The notes under the pieces: generated by a model
Told to the model about the DNA's origin: nothing
The model's database searches: none
What the model saw: only the letters and a program-made list of their open reading frames with translations
Shown: in pieces, positions 59,955-64,000 of the stretch
Numbering within the stretch: the stretch's first letter is position 1
Layout: the number at the start of each line of letters is the position of its first letter
Source of the DNA: Clostridia bacterium
GTDB lineage: Bacteria; Bacillota; Clostridia; Oscillospirales; CAG-272
NCBI GenBank assembly: GCA_017387685.1
Contig: JAFOEU010000030.1
Span: 46,037-110,036 of the forward strand
Direction of reading: 5' to 3'
DNA length: 64,000 nucleotides
Made by a program: the position numbers and the translations under genes

Positions 59955-62204
59955 ATGATCTTTTCAAGCCAATTTGTTTCGGCAACTGTCGAAAAATCAA
60001 CCACGAAGAAGAACGTGGCGGCGCCCTATCTGCGCCGTGATATCGTACTCGACAAGATCCCCGAGCGGACCGAGATCACGGTCTGCGGACTTGGATTTTA
60101 CGAGCTTTACGTCAACGGAAAGCGGATCACCAAGGGACATCTGTCGCCCTATATCGTCAATCCCGATCAGGTTTTGCCCTACGATCATTATGACGTAACC
60201 GATATGATGGTTTACGGCGAGAACACCTTTGCCTTCCATCTCGGCAACGGAATGCAAAACGGCTTCGGCGGCTTCGTCTGGAGCTTTGAAAAGGCTCGCT
60301 TCAATTCCGCGCCCAAGCTTGCATTTGCCATCGAAACGGTAACAGAGGGTAAAAAACAGGTGATCGAAGCTGACGAAAAGATGCTTTGCCATCCCTCTCC
60401 CATATACTTTGACGATCTTCGTATGGGCGAAAAATATGATGCGCGGCGCGAGATCCCGAATTGGAATCTGCCCGGATGCGATCTTTCGGATTGGACGCCC
60501 GCCATACCCGTCCCCACCGACCGCGGTGAGCAGATGCTCACCTGCAACAAGCCGATCGTCGCAACGGGCGAAATGCGCCCGATTTCGATCACGAAAAAGG
60601 ATGACGCCTATATTTATGATTTCGGATACAACTGCGTCGGACTCACCCGCTTGAATATAAAGGGCAATTACGGTCAGCACGTCGTCATCGACCACGGCGA
60701 GCTGATTAAGGACGGCAAATTCACCCAATCCAACATTACCTTCACCAGCCCCATTCAGCTCGGACAGCCCAAATACGTGCAGAGAACCGAATATATCTGC
60801 CGCGGCGGCGAGCCCGAGAGCTATATCCCGAGCTTTACATATTACGGTTTCCGTTACGCCAAGGTAACCGGTATCACCGAGCAGCAGGCAACGCCCGAGC
60901 TTCTGACATACGTTATTATGAACACCGAGCTCGGCGACCGAGGCGACTTCAAATGCTCGAATGAAACCCTCAATAAGCTTCAGGAGATGACCCGCCGCTC
61001 CACGCTCGGAAACTTCCAGCATTTCCCCAACGATTGCCCTCACAGAGAGAAGAACGGTTGGACTGCCGACGCGGCACTTTCCGCAGAGCAGACCATTATG
61101 AATTTCGAGCCCGAGGATAACTATCTGATGTGGGAGCGTTGCATCGTCCGCGCGATGGATAACCGCGGCGCGCTCCCCGGAATCGTTCCCACGGGCGGAT
61201 GGGGATTTGCTTGGGGCAACGGTCCCGCGTGGGACAGCGTGCTTGTCTATCTGCCCTATTTTGCGGCAGTTTTGCGCGACGATCTTCGCCTCGCGAAGGA
61301 AGCAAGCCGCGAGATGCTACGTTATTTTGCTTATCTTCGCACCCGATTTGATGAAAACGGTCTGCTTTCGATCGGTCTCGGCGACTGGTGTCCCGCCTAC
61401 CCCGATTATATGCCTCCGCTGATATTCACCGACAGCACGATCTCTTACGATCTTGCCGTCAAGGCGGCGTATCTCTATGACAGACTCGGAATGACGCTTG
61501 AAGCGGACTATTGCCGCGCTTTTGCACGCGAAATGAGGGCGTGCATCAGAGAGCATCTGCTTGATAAAGATACCATGCGCTTCTCGAGCGGAACGCAATC
61601 CTGTCAGGCAATGGCGATTTTCTACGGACTTTGCGACAGTGATGACGAAAAGGCAAAGGCATTTTCGATCTTGCTTGACGAGATCCGCGCAAAGGATGAT
61701 CACATGGGCGTCGGCGTGCTTGGTGGCAGAGTGATCTTCCGCGTGCTTTGCGATTTCGGCTATGAGGATCTTGCCATCAAGATGATCACCCGCCCCGATC
61801 AGCCCTCTTACGGATGTATGATCGCGGACGGCTTGACAACGCTCGGCGAAACTCCCCGTCCCCCCTACAGCTCGCTCAATCACCATTTCTGGGGCGATAT
61901 TTCCGCGCTGATGATCGAATATTTTGCGGGAATCAGGGTCAACCCCGACCTCCTCGGCGCAGATCACATCGATATCGCGCCCGTTTTCGCCTCGGATATG
62001 GACTATGCCGAAGCATATCACAATTCGATCTGCGGCAAGGTCGAGGTGAAATGGCAGAGGACAGCCGACTGCATCGAATTGACGCTTGAGTATCCCGAGG
62101 GTGCCGTCGGTTTCGTGATCGCCCACGCAGGCTATACCGTAAACGGCGCCGAAAAGGCTTCTGCGGCAAGCGGAAGATTTATATTTAAAAGGAAGATATT
62201 TTAA
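59955..62204 (+). CDS. GH78 family alpha-L-rhamnosidase
   Basis: 749 residues. N-terminal beta-sandwich domains (GLGFYELYVNGKRI) as in bacterial rhamnosidases, then the (alpha/alpha)6 barrel with NDCPHREKNGWTADA (~350-365, acid side-chains for substrate contact), GGWGFAWGNGPAWDSV and ending beta-sandwich with SLNHHFWGD and HIDIAPV. All conserved blocks are present. No signal peptide, so it acts in the cytoplasm on imported rhamnosides or glycosides with similar 6-deoxysugars. The start has AAAGGAG 7 bases away. Confidence 0.9.
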   Translation: MIFSSQFVSATVEKSTTKKNVAAPYLRRDIVLDKIPERTEITVCGLGFYELYVNGKRITKGHLSPYIVNPDQVLPYDHYDVTDMMVYGENTFAFHLGNGMQNGFGGFVWSFEKARFNSAPKLAFAIETVTEGKKQVIEADEKMLCHPSPIYFDDLRMGEKYDARREIPNWNLPGCDLSDWTPAIPVPTDRGEQMLTCNKPIVATGEMRPISITKKDDAYIYDFGYNCVGLTRLNIKGNYGQHVVIDHGELIKDGKFTQSNITFTSPIQLGQPKYVQRTEYICRGGEPESYIPSFTYYGFRYAKVTGITEQQATPELLTYVIMNTELGDRGDFKCSNETLNKLQEMTRRSTLGNFQHFPNDCPHREKNGWTADAALSAEQTIMNFEPEDNYLMWERCIVRAMDNRGALPGIVPTGGWGFAWGNGPAWDSVLVYLPYFAAVLRDDLRLAKEASREMLRYFAYLRTRFDENGLLSIGLGDWCPAYPDYMPPLIFTDSTISYDLAVKAAYLYDRLGMTLEADYCRAFAREMRACIREHLLDKDTMRFSSGTQSCQAMAIFYGLCDSDDEKAKAFSILLDEIRAKDDHMGVGVLGGRVIFRVLCDFGYEDLAIKMITRPDQPSYGCMIADGLTTLGETPRPPYSSLNHHFWGDISALMIEYFAGIRVNPDLLGADHIDIAPVFASDMDYAEAYHNSICGKVEVKWQRTADCIELTLEYPEGAVGFVIAHAGYTVNGAEKASAASGRFIFKRKIF

Positions 62205-63608
62205 ATGAAAAGATTCGTTTCTTTAATTTTTGCGATCTTACTCGCACTCACCGCAGTTTCCTGCGCGGGCGGTGATAACACTATTGATACCGCGGAAACT
62301 ACTGCGGCAGAAACTCTGCCCGAGACCGAGGCGGCACTCGCTCCGATCGCTCTTCTGAACGATGCGGGCGAGGCGGTTTACGCCATCATCCGCCCCGATG
62401 AGGGCAGCGGCGACGAAAAGCAGGCGGCAATCGACCTGAAAAAATCGCTAAAAACGCTGACGGGCGCGGAGTTTTCGCTCTCATCCGACTTTTTGATGCC
62501 GAATCAGACTCTTGAAAGCCTCGCGGAAGTGCCCGAGATCCTCATCGGTGCGACCAACCGCCCCGAGAGCATCGCGGCGCGCGAGGGCTTGACGGTCAAC
62601 GATTACGTCATCCGCGTCATCGGCACAAAGATCGTCATTGCGGGCGGCTGTGATCTGATGACAAAGCGCGCGATCGAGGAATTCCTTTCGATGCTCGGCG
62701 CAGAAAACGGATTTACTCTGTCGGCTGACACCGATATCCGCGGCAAGATCGAGCGCGGACCTTATATCGTTGCGCTGACCAATCAGGGCAAGGAGTACCT
62801 CGAGGTCTACGATATTTCGGGCGGCAAGCTTGACGAAAGCTCGCTCGTTTGGTCCTATAAGCTGCCCTACTACAACATCGCGGGCACGAAGCTCCGCCAT
62901 TCCGAAGCTCACGGCGACGTTGCGCTCGCGGTCTGCGGCAATAGCTACGGCTGTATGATCTCATACCCAGAGGGCAAGCTTCTCTGGTCTACCGAGGCGG
63001 CGGCGAACAATCCCCACAGCATCGAGCTGATGCCGAACGGCGTTATCGCGATTGCATCGAGCACGGGCGGCGAGGTGCGATTCTTCACCACCGACAAAAA
63101 AACAAGCCGCACTCCCGCGGCAAAGGTGACTCTTGAGGATGCTCACGGCGTGCTTTGGGATGACGAAAAGCAGGTTCTCTGGGCGATTGGCAGAACTGTG
63201 CTGACGGCGTATCGCGTTACCCTCGACGGCACCAAGGTAACCGTCACCGAGGAGACCTCCCTCCGCGCGACGATCCCGAGCGATTGGTCACACGATCTCG
63301 CTCCCGTTTACGGAAACACCGACGCGCTTTGGATCTCCACGGGCTCGCACGTTTACCGTTATAATAAGGAAACGAAAACATTCTCGACCGACTACGAGGG
63401 TCACACTCTCCTCGATCGCTCTGATATCAAGGGCATCGGCAACTTCGACGACGGCTCGGTCGCCTGCATCCATCCCGACGGCGCCTACAAGAGCTGGACA
63501 AGCCAATCCGCCTTCTTCCTGAAAGCCGGCAACTCTTCGCTCCAAACCCTCACCTCCGCCGACGGACATTTCTACAAAATCAGAGTCTGGGATGCCCGGT
63601 ATCAATGA
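62205..63608 (+). CDS. Lipoprotein with GH-associated domain and beta-propeller (DUF6528-like)
   Basis: 467 residues. Lipobox TAVSC, short stalk, an alpha/beta domain (~60-165: EILIGATNRPES, KIVIAGGCDLMTKRAIEEFL) of the same kind as the repeats in the EEP lipoprotein at 45733, then a propeller (~180-467) with SIELMPNGVIAIASSTG, LEDAHGVLWDDEKQVLWAIG and LAPVYGNTDALWISTG. I place the propeller with DUF6528 only tentatively. Role unknown; probably binds a glycan or other ligand at the cell surface. It starts at the base after the GH78 stop and ends the operon. No clear terminator follows. Confidence 0.75.
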   Translation: MKRFVSLIFAILLALTAVSCAGGDNTIDTAETTAAETLPETEAALAPIALLNDAGEAVYAIIRPDEGSGDEKQAAIDLKKSLKTLTGAEFSLSSDFLMPNQTLESLAEVPEILIGATNRPESIAAREGLTVNDYVIRVIGTKIVIAGGCDLMTKRAIEEFLSMLGAENGFTLSADTDIRGKIERGPYIVALTNQGKEYLEVYDISGGKLDESSLVWSYKLPYYNIAGTKLRHSEAHGDVALAVCGNSYGCMISYPEGKLLWSTEAAANNPHSIELMPNGVIAIASSTGGEVRFFTTDKKTSRTPAAKVTLEDAHGVLWDDEKQVLWAIGRTVLTAYRVTLDGTKVTVTEETSLRATIPSDWSHDLAPVYGNTDALWISTGSHVYRYNKETKTFSTDYEGHTLLDRSDIKGIGNFDDGSVACIHPDGAYKSWTSQSAFFLKAGNSSLQTLTSADGHFYKIRVWDARYQ

Positions 63609-63723
63609 GCTTGTTTTGAATATCATATAATCATAAATACTCCACAATTTTATACAAATGTTATTTTAAAAAAGTAATATAGCTACAGCACAAAATTTTG
63701 TCTAATATTTTCGGGTGGATAAT

Positions 63724-64000
63724 ATGAATTTACTAAATTCTTTGTTTGGGTTACTCCTGTCATTTTTCAATCCAATTATAATAATTCCAATTACATTAAT
63801 TATTATTTACATATATAATTATACGGAGTACACACAAACAAATTATTATAAAATTACAAAAAAATCGTTCCATACAGTTTGCTTCAACAAAGGATATCGC
63901 GGTGAATATTATACTTATAAACATCTAAGACATCTGGAAAAAGATAATGTAAAATTTCTATTTAATGTATACATTCCCAAATTAAATGGAACAACATCAG
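63724..64000 (+). CDS. NERD-domain-like protein (N-terminal part; cut by window edge)
   Basis: At least 92 residues. An N-terminal hydrophobic helix (~8-32: LLLSFFNPIIIIPITLIIIY) followed by NKGYRGEYYTYKHLRHL and NVYIPKLNGTTS. The order (TM anchor, KGxxGE, then VYIP before an expected acidic EIDxI) is typical of the nuclease-related NERD domain. The active Asp/Glu-x-Lys would lie beyond the window. GC content is far lower than in the upstream operon, which suggests a transferred or accessory gene. The start has a GGGTGG-like site 5 bases away. The 115 bases before it are AT-rich and hold nothing else recognisable. Confidence 0.6.
   Translation, partial: MNLLNSLFGLLLSFFNPIIIIPITLIIIYIYNYTEYTQTNYYKITKKSFHTVCFNKGYRGEYYTYKHLRHLEKDNVKFLFNVYIPKLNGTTS

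Noticed and set aside
59997-61043. Minus-strand 348-residue frame opposite the GH78 gene
   Set aside because: Antisense shadow of a clear rhamnosidase.
1-64000. Prophage, insertion sequence or integrative element
   Set aside because: No transposase, integrase, recombinase or phage structural gene was seen; the only traces of mobility are the HD-tail duplication and the AT-rich right edge.

Overview
The window looks like a chromosomal segment of an uncultured, probably gut-dwelling, Gram-positive Clostridia member (Oscillospirales/Christensenellales-like). This rests on gene content and style only: lipoproteins with Thr/Pro/Glu stalks (repeated PETT units), a reverse rubrerythrin, expanded UroD/MtaA-type methyltransferase relatives, AraC regulators beside glycan genes, AGGAGG-type ribosome binding sites and many TTGACA-N17-TATAAT promoters. 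No rRNA, phage, transposase or CRISPR array was seen.

Layout. 1-8.1 kb: DUF1538 membrane protein (cut by the left edge), MATE exporter, tyrosine phosphatase, then a blaI-blaR1-like pair with a DUF4838-like gene. 8.1-19.6 kb: an operon of nucleoside phosphorylase, GDPD phosphodiesterase and acetylesterase-like lipoprotein; PAP2; GH39-like glycosidase with nucleotidyltransferase and XRE regulator; sugar isomerase; UroD-like protein; a Gly/His-rich membrane protein. 19.7-20.3 kb: tRNA-Pro(CGG) with a long terminator, followed by three tandem structured repeats that can fold as three-way junctions. 20.3-26.6 kb: a LamG surface protein and a five-gene minus-strand operon (SGNH hydrolase, two thioredoxin lipoproteins, HAD phosphatase, metzincin-MORN lipoprotein). 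26.7-31.1 kb: an HD phosphohydrolase, three unknown small proteins, a duplicated gene tail and reverse rubrerythrin. 31.4-37 kb: GH130 phosphorylase operon with a solute-binding lipoprotein, divergent from an AraC gene. 37-43 kb: oppBCDF plus an OppA whose two sequence halves are in swapped order. 43-52 kb: AraC, solute-binding protein, EEP-domain lipoprotein, aldo-keto reductase, a LytS-like two-component pair and a small membrane protein. 52-57.5 kb: a minus-strand operon of AraC-corrinoid fusion, MtaA-like methyltransferase, UroD-like protein and solute-binding protein. 57.7-63.6 kb: the divergent operon of ceramidase-like hydrolase, oxidoreductase, GH78 rhamnosidase and lipoprotein. Right edge: the start of an AT-rich NERD-like gene.

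How the genes fit together. Several blocks follow one plan: an AraC regulator, an orphan solute-binding lipoprotein and intracellular glycan enzymes, which suggests a saccharide scavenger. The divergent 52-63.6 kb locus joins rhamnoside breakdown to corrinoid methyl transfer. A reasonable but unproven reading is use of O-methylated deoxysugar glycosides, with the AraC-corrinoid protein serving as regulator and methyl carrier. The most unusual items are the AraC-corrinoid fusion with an internal ribosome binding site, the circularly permuted OppA, and the three-way-junction repeats.
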